Positions 1 to 12,300 of a stretch of DNA of 64,000 nt are shown piece by piece. Position 1 is the first letter of the stretch, and every line of letters begins with the position of its first letter. The translations under genes were made by a program, and so were the position numbers. The notes under the pieces were generated by a model. That model saw only the letters and a program-made list of their open reading frames with translations. It ran no database searches and was not told the origin of the DNA. Source of the DNA: Sipunculus nudus (lineage: Eukaryota > Annelida > Sipuncula > Golfingiida > Sipunculidae); the NCBI GenBank assembly GCA_026874595.1, contig CM049311.1, forward strand, positions 15,653,676 to 15,717,675, in the 5' to 3' direction.

Positions 1-25
1 CTGAAGGGAATGCAAGTGGACTCAC

Positions 26-3000
26 CATTCCCCAGACATGTAGTGCCACACACAAGGAGAAATAGATGAAAATGACAAGGATGGGCATCTTGAACTTGTT
101 GATGAGGATGCTGACCAGTCCGGCCTGGAAGATGTAGGTGTTAAAGAAGAGCAGGAAGATGACGATGACGGAAAACACAATGCAAACATCTTGGATCCTG
201 TAAAGAATAGAAATAACTTTAGTCAGATTGATGTCAGATATTCAGAAAGAACGAATGTACTTTTTTCTTTCTTCTGCTGGTTGCCTAAATCATAACATTT
301 AACATAATTATAATATAATAATACATTAACATAAAATATTTATTTTCAATTTTTCTGATAGTTGGCTATATTAATCCTTAATTAACAAAATTCCAATTTA
401 AAAGCAATTACATAAAAACCCGAGTGCAAATGATTTAAAGCAGATTAATGCACTCAATGATATATATTAAAATAAGATATAACCATTTTAGTAACATATA
501 ACAGACTGCATATATGCAAAAATTTAATATTCAAAATGGTATAGCAGCTTATCTTAAATGGTAGGTTTGTTAAAACAAATTAAAGAACTCTCTATGTATA
601 ACTAAACAAGGCCTACAGGCCTATTGCGAACCTGTTCATTGGGAAATACACCAGGTATAATGCTTTAATGCTGGACCATTACTTCTCATGTATATGAACA
701 ATGCAAGTACTAAACATTTTGATAGAAACAATTACACACACATCACTGCTGAAATTCTGGCATGGGTGCACACAACACAAAAATGATTGTAGCTGGCACC
801 ACCAGTCTTGTATACATAAAAGCTATCAGAGATATATACATATGCCCAATTTCAGATTGATATATCAAACCTCTCCTGAAAATAAGCAGGGACACACACT
901 GTGCAAAAATTATTGTAAGTGGCACCACCAGTCTTGTATATGACAAAGCTATTCGATATGTATATATATATGCCCAATTCCAGGCTGATATATCAAATTC
1001 CTCTGCAGAAATAAGCAGGCACATACACTGTGCAAAAGTCATTGTAGGTGGCGACACCTGTCTTGTGAACCAGAAAGCCAACAAAGACACATAAACAGGT
1101 CAAAATATCAGGCCAATATATCAAAATTACCTCGAGTCTGATGCATGGGGCTGACCAGGCTTAGGTGAGAAAGGCAGTTGCCCCATGTGAACTGTGACAA
1201 ATTTGATGGCTCAGGCTTCTGCACTGAATGAACTCATGACCTGCACCTGGCTAGACTGAGTGAACTCTTGACCTGTTGCATAATCTGACACAGTTGGCAT
1301 TCTGCTAAAGCTATATATAGATCAAGGCTGAACTTTGGTGCCAAATCTGATGCGGTGGGCAGTCTGCTAACACTATAAATAGAATGCAGCTACTGAACTG
1401 AGTGAACTCCTGACCCATACCTGGCTGCACTGAGTGAACTCTTGACCTGTTCCCTAATCTGATACAGTTGGCAGTCTGCCAAAGCTATAAATAGATCGAG
1501 ACTGAACTCTAGCCTGTTGCAAAGTCTGAAATAGTAGCCACACCATTGCATAAGCTCATGCATGGGCCCTGCCCTTAGGGGCATGACACTCATGAGGTGA
1601 TCACATGGTGCCCATGAGGTGTTCACATGTCACCAAAGAGGTGATCACATGCCTTGTGCTTGGCTGCACTGATTGAACTCTTGACCAGATCTGGCTGCAC
1701 TGAATGAACTCTTGGTCGGTTGCCAAATCTGAAACAGTTGGCAGTTTCTCAACCTATTTAAAGATACAGATACAATCTTGGAGTGTTGGTGAATCTGTTT
1801 GCACATACTGAAAGACTTTGGCTAAAATGTTTTTTTTTCAAGCTGACATATTTATAAACTTTTTATCAAAATATCTAGAATAATAAAAGATGCATTTCTT
1901 TCATTGTTAATGGTCCAATAATTCTGCCAAAAAACTTTCAAGTAAACTTGAACAAAGGCCACCTATGAATAATTTTTGAGCAATGTTACAGAAGTTATAA
2001 TTGAAACAATAATTTTGTAGAAGAACAGTTTTGCAGTCCTCAGTTTGAAAACAGACATAATAATGGCCATAAGACCAACAAAAGCTTTTCTGATATGATT
2101 GAAAGAACCAAGTCCTAGGATAATTCTTTTGAAAAATTGAACGATTCAACTTGACAGTTTCATCATAAACATTTTAAGCTGAAAGAGGCTAAAATTATGA
2201 GGTTAATGCCCATAAAAAAAACAGTCAAAGTAGGTGGCACCACAAAATCTGCAACTTCAAATACGAGTTATGTGACCAACATTTGCACAATACTTGGTAA
2301 TGCTAGCTTCTGTCATTTCTGAGACTACTATGTCAGTATGCTTACTTGGCCAAATGACTGTTCAAATTCATGTAACTCCACTAAAATTCATCAAATGCAA
2401 ACCATTTGAACAAACTTGAGAGGGCTTGCCTCTGGGATCATTTCTGCAAAATATTGAACAATTTGGCTGGACTGTTTACAAGAAGGAAGACTTTTAAAGG
2501 TTTTTCAGCTTTTCCTTATAAAATCTAAGTAAACGCAGATAGAAAAAAAAAAAGCTGAATCCCATGCCCACAACATTTGATATGTGACAGATTATTGCAT
2601 AAAATCTGGGGATGGTAGCTCCTGCCATTCCTGAGAAATTATGGGTTAATGTACAGATGACGAATGACCCTGTACAAAAAAAGGTCAATGCAGGTGGTGC
2701 CACCAATACATGGATTTCATATTTGACTCATGAGACCAACACTGGAATAAAATTTGGTGATGATAGCTCCGGCCATTTTTTTTCACTGTCATTTTAGTTT
2801 GCTTTTTTGACAGATGACTAAGTTAAACTTCCTGTAACTTGGCCAAAATTCACTAAACTTGAACCATTCAAACAAACTTGAGAGAGATGGTATAAAAGAT
2901 TATTTCTGTGAAATATTGAACAATTTGGCTTTACTGTTTCGGAGGAGAAGATTTTTAAAGGTTTTTTTACCTTTTTCTCTATAAAATCTAAGAAAATGCA

Positions 3001-5346
3001 GTTTTCCAGATGGCTAATTTTTTGCATTAAATTTCATGATGCTAGCTCCAGTCGTTTTTGAAATAGTATGGGTTAAAGTACAGACGGGGGATGCCACCAC
3101 ACCATCGCATTAGCTCACAGGTTCGCTAAAAATTACTACAGATGCATACTGAATGCAAAATTATAATACAGATACATCTCACTGATGGCAAAATCTTGAA
3201 TTAAGTTGAGTATGGATACCTATTATTTATAATCCATGTACAGCCGTCTTTATATACCCACACAGAGCTGTATACCTGTGATTGTAAACATTGCCTGGCA
3301 TGAGGAATATCTAAAATCATAAATCTACATTTTTTAAAAGCTTTTGAAAAACATTCTTGTCAATATTAACCATAGATAACCTGAAATCTAATTGTCTAGA
3401 GTAGCATGATGTAATGGATGCTGATAAACAGGCACCAGGCTAGATGCATCTGCTTCACACAGCTTACATATACGGTAAAATGACTCAATTCAATCTTTAT
3501 ATTTCAGCCAAAATTCATTCTTTGGAACCATAAAAGACAATAATAAGAATTATTCAGGGGATTATTCTTGTAAAATATTAAACAAATTTGCCTCAGTGGC
3601 CTCAGTCAAAAAACATTTCACAGGTTTATAACTCATATGGGAAAATACAGCAAAATGGCTGAGTTAAGCTTCTCATAACTCAGCCAAAAATCACTGAACC
3701 AAAATCAATTGAACAAACTTGAATTATCAACATCTAAGGATAATTAATTTGCGAGATTTAAGAATTTGGCCCAGTGGTTTTTGTTGAGAAGATCTTTGTA
3801 GCCACTTAGCTAAAATGGGCTGTTATGGCATATGACTAAATTAAGCTTCCCATAACTCAGCCAAAAGTCACTGAACTGAGACCATTTGAACAAACTTCAG
3901 AAAGCACTACCCTAGGATCATTTCTGTGCAATATTAAACAATTTGGCCATATGGTTTTAGAGAAGAAGTTTTTTGTAGCCTTCAGTATAATACGGGCACT
4001 GATGACCCCCGTACAATAAAGGCCGATGCAGGTGGCGCCACCTATACCTCATATTCAGATATGACTCACGTGGACAGATGACTAAGTTCAACTTCCTGTA
4101 ACTTGGCCAAAGTCCACTAAACTTGAACCATTCAAACAAACTTGAGAGAGATGGTATAAAAGATTATTTCTGGGAAATATTGAACAATTTGGCTTTACTG
4201 TTTCGGAGGAGAAGATTTTTAAAGGTTTTTTTACCTTTTTCTCTATAAAATCTAAGAAAATGCAGTTTTCCAGATGGCTAATTTTTTGCATTAAATTTCA
4301 TGATGCTAGCTCCAGTCGTTTGTGAAATAGTATGGGTTAACGTACAGACGGGGGATGCCACCACACCATCGCATTAGCTCACAGGTTCGCTAAAAATTAC
4401 TACAGATGCATACTGAATGCAAAATTATAATACAGATACATCTCACTGATGGCAAAATCTTGAATTAAGTTGAGTATGGATACCTATTATTTATAATCCA
4501 TGTACAGCCGTCTTTATATACCCACACAGAGCTGTATACCTGTGATTGTAAACATTGCCTGGCATGAGGAATATCTAAAATCATAAATCTACATTTTTTA
4601 AAAGCTTTTGAAAAACATTCTTGTCAATATTAACCATAGATAACCTGAAATCTAATTGTCTAGAGTAGCATGATGTAATGGATGCTGATAAACAGGCACC
4701 AGGCTAGATGCATCTGCTTCACACAGCTTACATATACGGTAAAATGACTCAATTCAATCTTTATATTTCAGCCAAAATTCATTCTTCAGATATGACTCAC
4801 GTGGACAGATGACTAAGTTCAACTTCCTGTAACTTGGCCAAAAATCATCAAACTTAAACCATTTGAACCAACTTGAGAAAGATTGTTCCAGGAATCATTC
4901 TTGTGAAATACTGGACAATTTGGCTGAACATTTTTCGGAGAAGAAGATTTTTAAAGGTTTTTTTAGCTTTCCCCCAATAAAATCTAAGAAAATGCAGTTA
5001 GCCAAAAAATAAGCAAAATCCGATAGAGTTTTTTAGATGGCTAATTTTTTGCATAAAATTTTGTGATGCTTACTCTTGCTGTTTTCAAGATAGTACGGGT
5101 TAACGTACAGACGACGGACACCAGACGATGCCACACCATCGCATAAGCTCACAGGTTGGCTAAAAATATCTTCATGAAGTTATGCTGAGCCAAGAGTAAA
5201 ATGTGCATGAAGCATACTTACACATAGAGCACCAGGAGGATGACATTCTCAAAGCGAAGTAGATCTGTGAATGAATTCATAAACAGGTCCACAAACAGCA
5301 GGAAGTACTGCAGGTACAGGATAGGTCGGTAGCGACTCACCAACAT
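26..5346 (-). CDS. TMEM138: Transmembrane protein 138 (5' part; two coding exons, 3' end outside window)
   Basis: Coding exons on the minus strand are 5346-5222 (start ATG 5346-5344) and 197-26. Both have GT-AG borders: donor GTAAGT after 5222, acceptor AG before 197, donor GTGAGT after 26. The exons join in phase (125+172 nt = 99 codons). The protein starts MLVSRYRPILYLQYFLLF and contains LYVIQDVCIVFS, FFNTYIFQAGLV and LHVWGM, which align along their length with vertebrate TMEM138 (IIQD, FFNTFVFQAGLV, LHVWVM). Hydrophobic segments lie near residues 9-25, 35-60 and 75-97. The family is about 162 residues with four membrane passes, so about 60 residues and the last segment lie left of position 26. 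TMEM138 is known as a ciliary membrane/transition-zone protein (a Joubert syndrome gene in humans). The ATG is the first in the exon, 41 nt after a probable acceptor. Identification is confident; the fate of the 3' end is unseen. Confidence 0.9.
743..1110. repeat. Tandem repeat, about 127-bp units
   Basis: Three imperfect units recur around a conserved segment (ggcaccaccagtcttgtata near 797 and 923, with a diverged ggcgacacctgtcttgtg near 1051). Each unit also carries 'ttcagattgatatatcaaa'-like and 'aataagcagg.acacacactgtgcaaaa'-like segments. The minus-strand open frame across this block only reflects a unit length compatible with the reading frame and is not a gene. The ggcaccacc / ggcgacacc core resembles the palindrome in the arrays at 28-31 kb. 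Confidence 0.7.
1230..1790. repeat. Degenerate tandem repeat (ctggctgcactgagtgaactc units)
   Basis: A module of 'ctggct.cactgagtgaactcttgacctgttgc..aatctgataca.ttggcagtctgc' followed by 'ctataaatagatc' recurs with copies starting near 1248, 1422, 1660 and 1688, so the spacing is irregular. TATAAATA occurs inside the unit, but I treat it as repeat sequence rather than a promoter. Confidence 0.6.
2811..3522 (+). repeat. 712-bp direct duplication, copy 1
   Basis: Matches 4075-4786 at a constant offset of 1264 bp with no indel. By eye there are about six substitutions, all in the first 290 bp; the remaining roughly 430 bp looks identical. The match stops sharply after 'caaaattcattctt'. Confidence 0.85.
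4075..4786 (+). repeat. 712-bp direct duplication, copy 2
   Basis: Second copy of the block at 2811-3522. Immediately after it, 4787 restarts with 'cagatatgactcacgtggac', the same sequence that stands at 4056 just before this copy. The block is therefore also one period (731 bp) of a tandem arrangement whose next unit is more diverged. Confidence 0.85.
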
Positions 5347-5387
5347 TTTTGCAGGTATGTTTCTGTTGTCAGCAGTCTTTACTGGTT
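5347..5387 (-). other. TMEM138: Probable 5'UTR part of TMEM138 first coding exon
   Basis: Reading the minus strand, a pyrimidine-poor but usable acceptor (TTAAATACAG) ends at 5388. The 41 nt from 5387 to 5347 then lead to the ATG. This implies at least one non-coding exon further right (upstream), which I could not place. A transcription start directly upstream is the alternative. Confidence 0.45.
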
Positions 5388-8300
5388 CTGTATTTAAAAA
5401 ATAAAATGATTTTTTCCCCTAAATACTAGATTGTACAAATTACTCCCACCTATTTTATTAATCATTAAAAGAAAAATCTAAAAAGAAGTCTATGTCAAAT
5501 ATAAATTAGGGCTGCCTCTTTAGACTTTTTGTCAGACTTTCTTCAAAAGTATGATGGTAGTGATGAAAAGGCTCTATACTGCTTAATCTATACTAAAGGA
5601 TTCAGAGGTCTGTGAATTAGTATTTTGCCACAATATCTGTCAATCAGGAGATTCCATGACTGTAATACATGTTCCCATTAGCTGAAACATCATGTGTTGA
5701 GGTGGCTCTGGGACCTAAAACATGGCATCACACAGATTTGTTGCCTTAGGGGCCTAACTATAGAATATATCCTATGCTACAGGTTTGTCCAATGGTGATC
5801 CTATGCACATTGATAAACCAGTTTGATTTCTACCTTTGCAGCTCTGACATTCATCATTGACCCATTTATATTCTAGTCCACTATCTAGTTTTTCCCTTCA
5901 AATATATCGCCCACTTTACGATGTTCAGCACGACTACAGAATAACTCGTGCACCTCTCTGAGACATGACACTTGTGTGAACAGGAAATGTTTTTATATTT
6001 AGCTGCATGTATCTTGATTTTGCCCCTAATTTTACCTTGCCTCTTACTTCTTCAGGCAGTTGTTAAGAATTCTGCCTTCATGTACGCTCATTCAAAATGG
6101 GTGTCGCATAAATTGTTGTTTCCTTACAAAGGCCAATACATCATATTTTCTTGAGAAATTCACGTATTACATTTTGCTCATACCTGGAGTTTATTATGTT
6201 AGAGGAGGAGCTTACAGCCTTACACAAAATCCAGCTGTTCAAATACAAAATGGTTTCCCATTTACCCTATAGGTGGCGCTTCACTAGGAGCTATAAATGA
6301 ACAAAAATCGCCTCCAGAGGTATCTATAGGTGCTCTGCGAAAGGTTCTACCATGAATTTACAATTTGCCGAGGGATCATAACGTCCATCCTGCAAAGATA
6401 AATCAGAGGACATGAGGTCCATATATGGACTAACTTATGACCATGTCCATTGCATTGCCATTGGAATAGCCTTTCATTTCAATAGACATTTTGACTTTGT
6501 ACATGGCCAGGCAGAGGTATATCAATTGTTATTTTAAAGGGACATAAACAGGATCAATATTATGTCTATTCTTTCTCACTTTCAGCTCAGTATCGTTTTA
6601 TACAAAGGTTTCCCAGCAGAACCATCCCAGCACACAGTCTCATTTCCTCGCATACAGCTATTAAACACCTTGATAATAACCATGCGTGTTGGTAAACACA
6701 GTCCACGTGTATCTGTTTACCATAACAAGCCCGCGTGACCGGAGGTCCGATTAATAGGGGCAACATGTGGTGTTTCATGGCTGAAAACATGTATTATATT
6801 TTTTTGGCCAAGTCAGTTAGGGCATCTTCTGATTGACACGTATTGTGGCTCCTCGCTGCACCCGGCCCTATGCATTGTGTTTATGTTGACACCTGCCATT
6901 GCGCCCGGTCCACTGTTTTCAACACCCGTTTACAGGAGTAAGTAAACGGTTTCAAGACAATGTTTTGGCAGGTACAGATTTATTTAAATGGGAAGAAACT
7001 ATTTTTCGTGTAAACTCAACAGCAATTTATAGGTGATTGGGCCCCTTTAAATCTGAGTAGACCTGTCTAACCGTTTGACTGATAAACTGGACCCTGTATA
7101 TTGAAGATGATATCATAAAGTTTACCATTTAGTATTTAACACCATCTTTTCGGCTTCACCAGCATCACAACTCAAACAACCATTCACTGACAGTTCTGAA
7201 ACCAACACTTGTTTACTGCTCACAGGCAACAACTGATACCGGCCTTGACATTCACAAAATCTCGCCAAACTAACGCGAGATTTCCTGCTTGATTAAGTCG
7301 TAACATGTTCATTTTTATCATAATATTGCATTTTCATCACAATGTTGTTATTCTTTGATCTTCAGGATGGTTTCCATGATCATTTTTAAAGACAGGATCT
7401 CTTTATTTGCCGAGATGCTGTCGTACGTCAGGGGGTCACATGACCACTACGAGAGTTCGCTGTGTGCGGGAAGATGAAAACATGACCAGAGCTGTCATGT
7501 TATCTTTCATGTACTGAATTCTTAAGGTGACTGAGGAATATTTTTGTCCTTTCTACATTTCCTCCGTATTTCTTTAATTTAACTTCGACACATACCCTTC
7601 CCTTTACGTTCCCTTCTCATAAATGTTTGCGTGTTCACTGATGATCATTGAAAGTGATTTTTTAACAACTTATTTTAATGAAGGCTGAAGCACAGGTCCC
7701 ACTTTGGCACAATTAGCCACTATATAACCAGGTTCCTCTACTTACTGTGACATGCACATAATTAAATTTGAGAATGGATTAATAGCCCAGCCTCATACCT
7801 CTGCCAGATGGTGTGGTTTTATAGTTTGCCCCTGGCTGTTTTAGTTTTTTTTTGCCATTTGGTTTGTTTTGGAACTTGCTCAAAAACTTGTGAATTATTC
7901 GATTAATTTAACAAGTATAGGATTAGGAAGGGTTAGGGTAACACAGAAGGAAAAAATGTGTATGGTTATATAAAAGGTGCTGCATTTGTATGAGCAAAAA
8001 AGGGGTAAAATCCATCCGTTTGTATCTTGATTTTACTGCTAATTTAACATAAATTCTAATCTTTGATAATCCTCTGTCTGTACTAAAACACAAATCGCGA
8101 TTTTGGCACTCGTATCTGTCTAAGATCATTGATGTCTCACATATTTGCTTTATACTGGTCACCAACCTCCGAGGCCAAGGCAGAGGCCGGTGAAACCTGG
8201 CCTTGAGACCACCCTCGAGGCCAAGACCAGACTTGAGACCTCCAACACTGTTCGTTGCCCACCCACTTCAGTGTTATCTATGGTGCATCCTTGTTTCTCT

Positions 8301-9306
8301 CTCATTACATATGCACAGATATAGTAGGCTAGCAGCAAAAACACCATAAAACTAAATCCCATTTTTTCCCCAAGACCCATCAAATGTCACGGTTGCCCTC
8401 CTTAGCAGTTCCTTCAACTAAAATGTAACACCTTATTTGTTATTGCTCCAGACAAATATTTGAGGCAATGAGGTGATTTATTTATCCCAGCTAAAGGCCA
8501 GCTCTGTTAACTGGTATTACTGCCCATTTTGTCCTGTAGCTGACCTGTGATCCAACCATGGAATCTGTAAACCATGACATACATTTTCTTTGAGCTGTGT
8601 CTGATTAGGAGCCTTTCAGAGGTTGTAGTCCCTAATTATTTTCTATTTTCTTATAAAATGCCCCCACATATATAACCATAAAAGTAACCTCGGTATATAT
8701 GCATATAAAAAAAACCAATTACATATCTTATGTGATACAATTTTATTGTCTAAGTTCTTTATTTAAATCAAATCTTTGAAGAGTCTGAAGTCATTTTTTA
8801 TATTGTTAATACTGCAAAAATTTGGATAAGCCGAATAAAAAAAAGGTATGGTTCTCAGGCACTGCACGCGTCAATTTTACCTCCCCTGCATAAAAAATTT
8901 CGATATTGATTTTCATCCTTCAAGAAGATATAATAATACAATTTCGATAAGATTTCCTTTGTTATGTAGCGATTTTACCTTTTGCGAAAATTTTTTGCTA
9001 TTATCATGCATTCCTTGATCATATGACATTTTTTATCGAAACACACAATAAAAAGGTATAAAAAAAAGTTGCCCGCCCGCATTGATTTCAGAAAAAAAGT
9101 GCCGGAGAACCATACCTTTTTTTAGCCTAAAGTGTACATGTTCGCCAATTCTTAATGGATGTGAGAATTGGTTTAAATATATTTATTGAACCAGGTTTAC
9201 AAAAAAAGCAATTGCAAATTACCAGTGGTAATTTACCATACGGTGCTTGGATGCTTGGATAATGCATCATGTATGAACATAAGTTAATCATGTCTTCACA
9301 TTTCAG
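5388..9306. other. Head-to-head intergenic region between TMEM138 and TUBGCP2
   Basis: About 3.9 kb that must hold both promoters and any non-coding first exons. I see no protein-coding exon. The stretch 7240-7530 is the least AT-rich and has CpG-containing words (ctcgccaaactaacgcgag; cgtacgtcagggggtcacatg), so it is the likeliest promoter area, but no TATA box or initiator can be assigned. A pyrimidine-rich acceptor (catttcag) ends at 9306, 45 nt before the TUBGCP2 ATG, suggesting a spliced 5'UTR for that gene. A foldback element sits at 8838-9123. Confidence 0.5.
8838..9123. mobile_element. 286-bp foldback element (MITE-like) upstream of TUBGCP2
   Basis: Terminal inverted repeats of 26 bp with a single mismatch: 8838-8863 reads A7 then GGTATGGTTCTC(A)GGCACT, and 9098-9123 is its complement with C in place of A. 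The inside is AT-rich with further short complementary stretches and no open frame. The flanks (aagcc / tagcc) do not give a convincing target-site duplication. The right end is about 180 bp from the probable TUBGCP2 exon acceptor. Confidence 0.7.
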
Positions 9307-9351
9307 CTTTAATTAACCCTTGTTTAAGTTGGAGAGGAACTAACCATAACC

Positions 9352-12300
9352 ATGAGTTTTGGCCTGGATGAGTTCCGTATTCATCACAATGTCAGTGAAC
9401 TGATGAAACTACTAGGGTAAGTATACATAAATAAATGTTTATTTTGTTGTTTATATTTACTTAATGACATAATTAAACCACTTTATACAGTCATTATTTG
9501 TGCAGATTTGATATTTACTCTAGTTCCCTAAATTTCTTTCATATCAGTTTAGGTAAAAAATTAGGTAAAATGGTTTACTGATATCTTTGTTTTAGATATT
9601 CAGGAATCTTAGGTGTGAAATATTAAAAGGTTTATTAACCCTAGTGTTTCTGGTATTGTATTTGTAGGGTGAAGCCTGGAGATGGACCAGGAGCAGAGAT
9701 GTACACTGACATACTCCAGAAACACAGATCACCTTATGTCACCACACAGGTAATATATATATACGCATACTTGTCTGATTGGTCTGTGTGCCATAGGTGT
9801 ACGTTCTTTCACACCTCACCTGCAAATATATTAATTTTCATATCTAAAATGCAAATACATTCTATGTGAAATTGTTCAACTGAACTGTGATGTGAAAGCA
9901 ACATTCATTTATCTAACCAGTAGTATATAACTGGGACCCCTTCTAAAATATGTTTAACGTATTGTGTTTTACCGGTAATGTTAATCTAATACACTTCCTC
10001 TCAAAAGCAAAGCATATCCACATGCAAATACCAGTGACCTTGTGAACAGTTACTTGATTGGCACACCCATATGGGGAATCAGGGTGAAATATTGATTACT
10101 CCGTATAAACATAGGCCCAGATTGTCAAGAGTAGGTTTGTATGTTACCTTCCACATAGGCACAAAACTGTCAAAAGAGTTCTGTGCATACAAATGTCTCC
10201 AAGAATATCACATGTATTCATATGTCTCAAAATTCCACTTATAGATTAGATATTTCAGAAATGAATTTAACAACATTGCAGCTATGCAGCAACAGACACT
10301 TCTTTAAGAGTGAATAACTGGATGGCATCATCTGAAGTTTACAACAAGCATTAGAGATATAATTGTATAAAACATTCCATGTTATCTATTTAGATGAAAT
10401 ATATATTTTAGGCCACAACAGATGTAAGTTATAAGCAAATCCCATTCTGTAAAAAGTTTAAAACTGATAAAATTCCCTCATGAATGGTGAATTAAGGTAA
10501 GTCTGTGGTTTAATTCAAACAATTAAAAAAAATAAATAAAAATTTTAAAACTTGGTATCATTAAAGGTTTCTGCCCACAAAGCAAAGAGGCGCATTGCAG
10601 AGTGTACACCAACACCAGAAGAATTTCTTCATAAATATGATGAACTCAAGTCAAGAAAGTAAGTTCAGTCTCAGTATCTCATCATGTTTCATTTATAAAA
10701 CAAGCTGCATTGTATACATCATGGAAGTGTATTTTAATTAAACAATTTTGATAATTCACACATTGAATGGTTCATTGTGTGAGAACTGTGAGGATTACTG
10801 TTCTACTCCAGCTCCACAGTTATTTTTAAATAATATTTAATAAATTCCCTTCAAGCAAGCATGAATGTTTTTCTGTGACATCTTCAGCTTGTCCGTACCA
10901 CCTTGTTTGGTTCCATCAGTCAAACCAAATGTTACTCCAGGGTGGAAAGCATCCCATAGCTGAACACAAATGGCTCAAGGCTCACTGTTCAATTGTGTTA
11001 TTGTTATAACATATCATAGTATTTAAATCGCTTTATTTTCTTAATTTAAAATCATCTTCATTGCTAGATCCCCTGTATTTACTCATTTTGCATATCTGCA
11101 TTATATCTGCTTTTCCTTATAAAAGCCTGATTGATAATATTTATCTTTAATATAGCCTTCATTAACAAGTGTATGTTATCTTTTGATTACAAATAACATG
11201 TTCAGCATTTATTATGACATCAGTGTTAATCCTTGTTGGTGTATTACAGCATGAAGGATCTGGACCCACTAGTTTACTTGCTGTCCAAACTTTGTGATGA
11301 TGATCAGGTAGGTGATGAATGATAATATGATCACTGTATGAAACAGTTTGTGATATTGTCATGCTCATATGTTATTTATAAATGGCAAATTCTATAGCTC
11401 ATGAGAGCCAGTCGCATTCCAGACATTTTCTTTTAATGTTATTCTGGTAAATAATGTATAAGTAGAAATTCCTAGATTGTTTGGTTGTAAATGATTTGTA
11501 AAATTATTATTTTGTTTGCATTCTGATGCAGAACTGATGCATATTATTATTATTATTCCTGTCATATTTATGATTTGTTTTAATCTGTATTTTATCATCA
11601 TCAGTTCGTTGACAATCTCCATTTTTTGCTCAGCTGAATATAAGTCACCTAAGCTATAGTCATGGTCATTTGTCCGTCCAGCCGTTCGTCCGTAGACATG
11701 GCACGTTTTGAAACCGTAAGACCTAGGAATCCAAAATTCGGCATTATGTTAGATGTCCTACCAAGCCGAAAACTGGGTCTTTGAGACTTCGTTCCTTTTA
11801 GAAATTAAGGAAAAACTCAATTTTTTATTTAAAACCTTTTGTCACACTTCAGGACTGCCTAACCACCCATGTGTTTTCTTCATATTTACCATAAATATTC
11901 CTCTATATAGTTCCTATGTATATGCCAGAAATTAGGTCTGTTAAGTATAATTCCTTAAGTTATGGGCCCGAACATAATGGACTTTGTAAAAAATCAGGTA
12001 AAATATTTACTCACTTAACATGAAAAATTTTGAAACTAGAGTGTTTTCCCAAGTTTATAACTATGTTTGATTGAGATTCAGTTGTTTACCCAAAATTAGA
12101 TCTGAATTTTGTACTTTTTTAATTTATTAGCAGAAAAATAAAATCAGTACCTTAAATTTTGCCCAACTTTGACCATGGCACAAGGTGTAATCCAGAAGAT
12201 GCCATGTTGTGTTAATATAGCATTTTTAAAGAAATCAGTTTTCTTTAAAATGATTTTAACAAATATAATTAAAACTATCAGTATGCTTAAATGTATAAAA

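Larger units (their letters stand above)
2195..5165 (+). repeat. Composite interspersed/tandem repeat, family 2
   Basis: Several copies of a diverged monomer share 'cataactcagccaaaa.tcactgaac..gaaccatttgaacaaacttgag', 'gcataaaattttgtgatgctagctcc' and 'tatgggttaacgtacagacg'. They end with 'caccatcgca.tagctcacaggttcgctaaaaat' (3141 and 4395 region, and 5127-5165). A palindromic ggtggcgccacct stands at about 4031 with relatives at 2234 and 2693. A copy of the same family in the opposite orientation is at 63417-64000. No open frame of note was found. Probably a non-autonomous mobile element with internal tandem amplification. Confidence 0.65.
198..5221 (-). other. TMEM138: TMEM138 intron 1, repeat-filled
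   Basis: A 5.0-kb phase-2 intron. Positions 198-700 are plain AT-rich DNA in which I see nothing. From about 740 to 5165 it consists of tandem and interspersed repeat sequence, listed separately. No coding exon is visible: short open frames here follow the repeat unit and change with it. Confidence 0.75.

Noticed and set aside
743-1090. 115-codon minus-strand open frame
   Set aside because: It spans tandem units of about 127 bp and its peptide repeats once per unit; no homology or splice context.
1305-1500. TATAAATA motifs as promoters
   Set aside because: They are part of the degenerate tandem repeat at 1230-1790 and precede no gene.
7432-7445. gtcacatgac as an E-box/CLEAR-type regulatory site
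   Set aside because: One short match in a 4-kb region without a mapped promoter; expected by chance.
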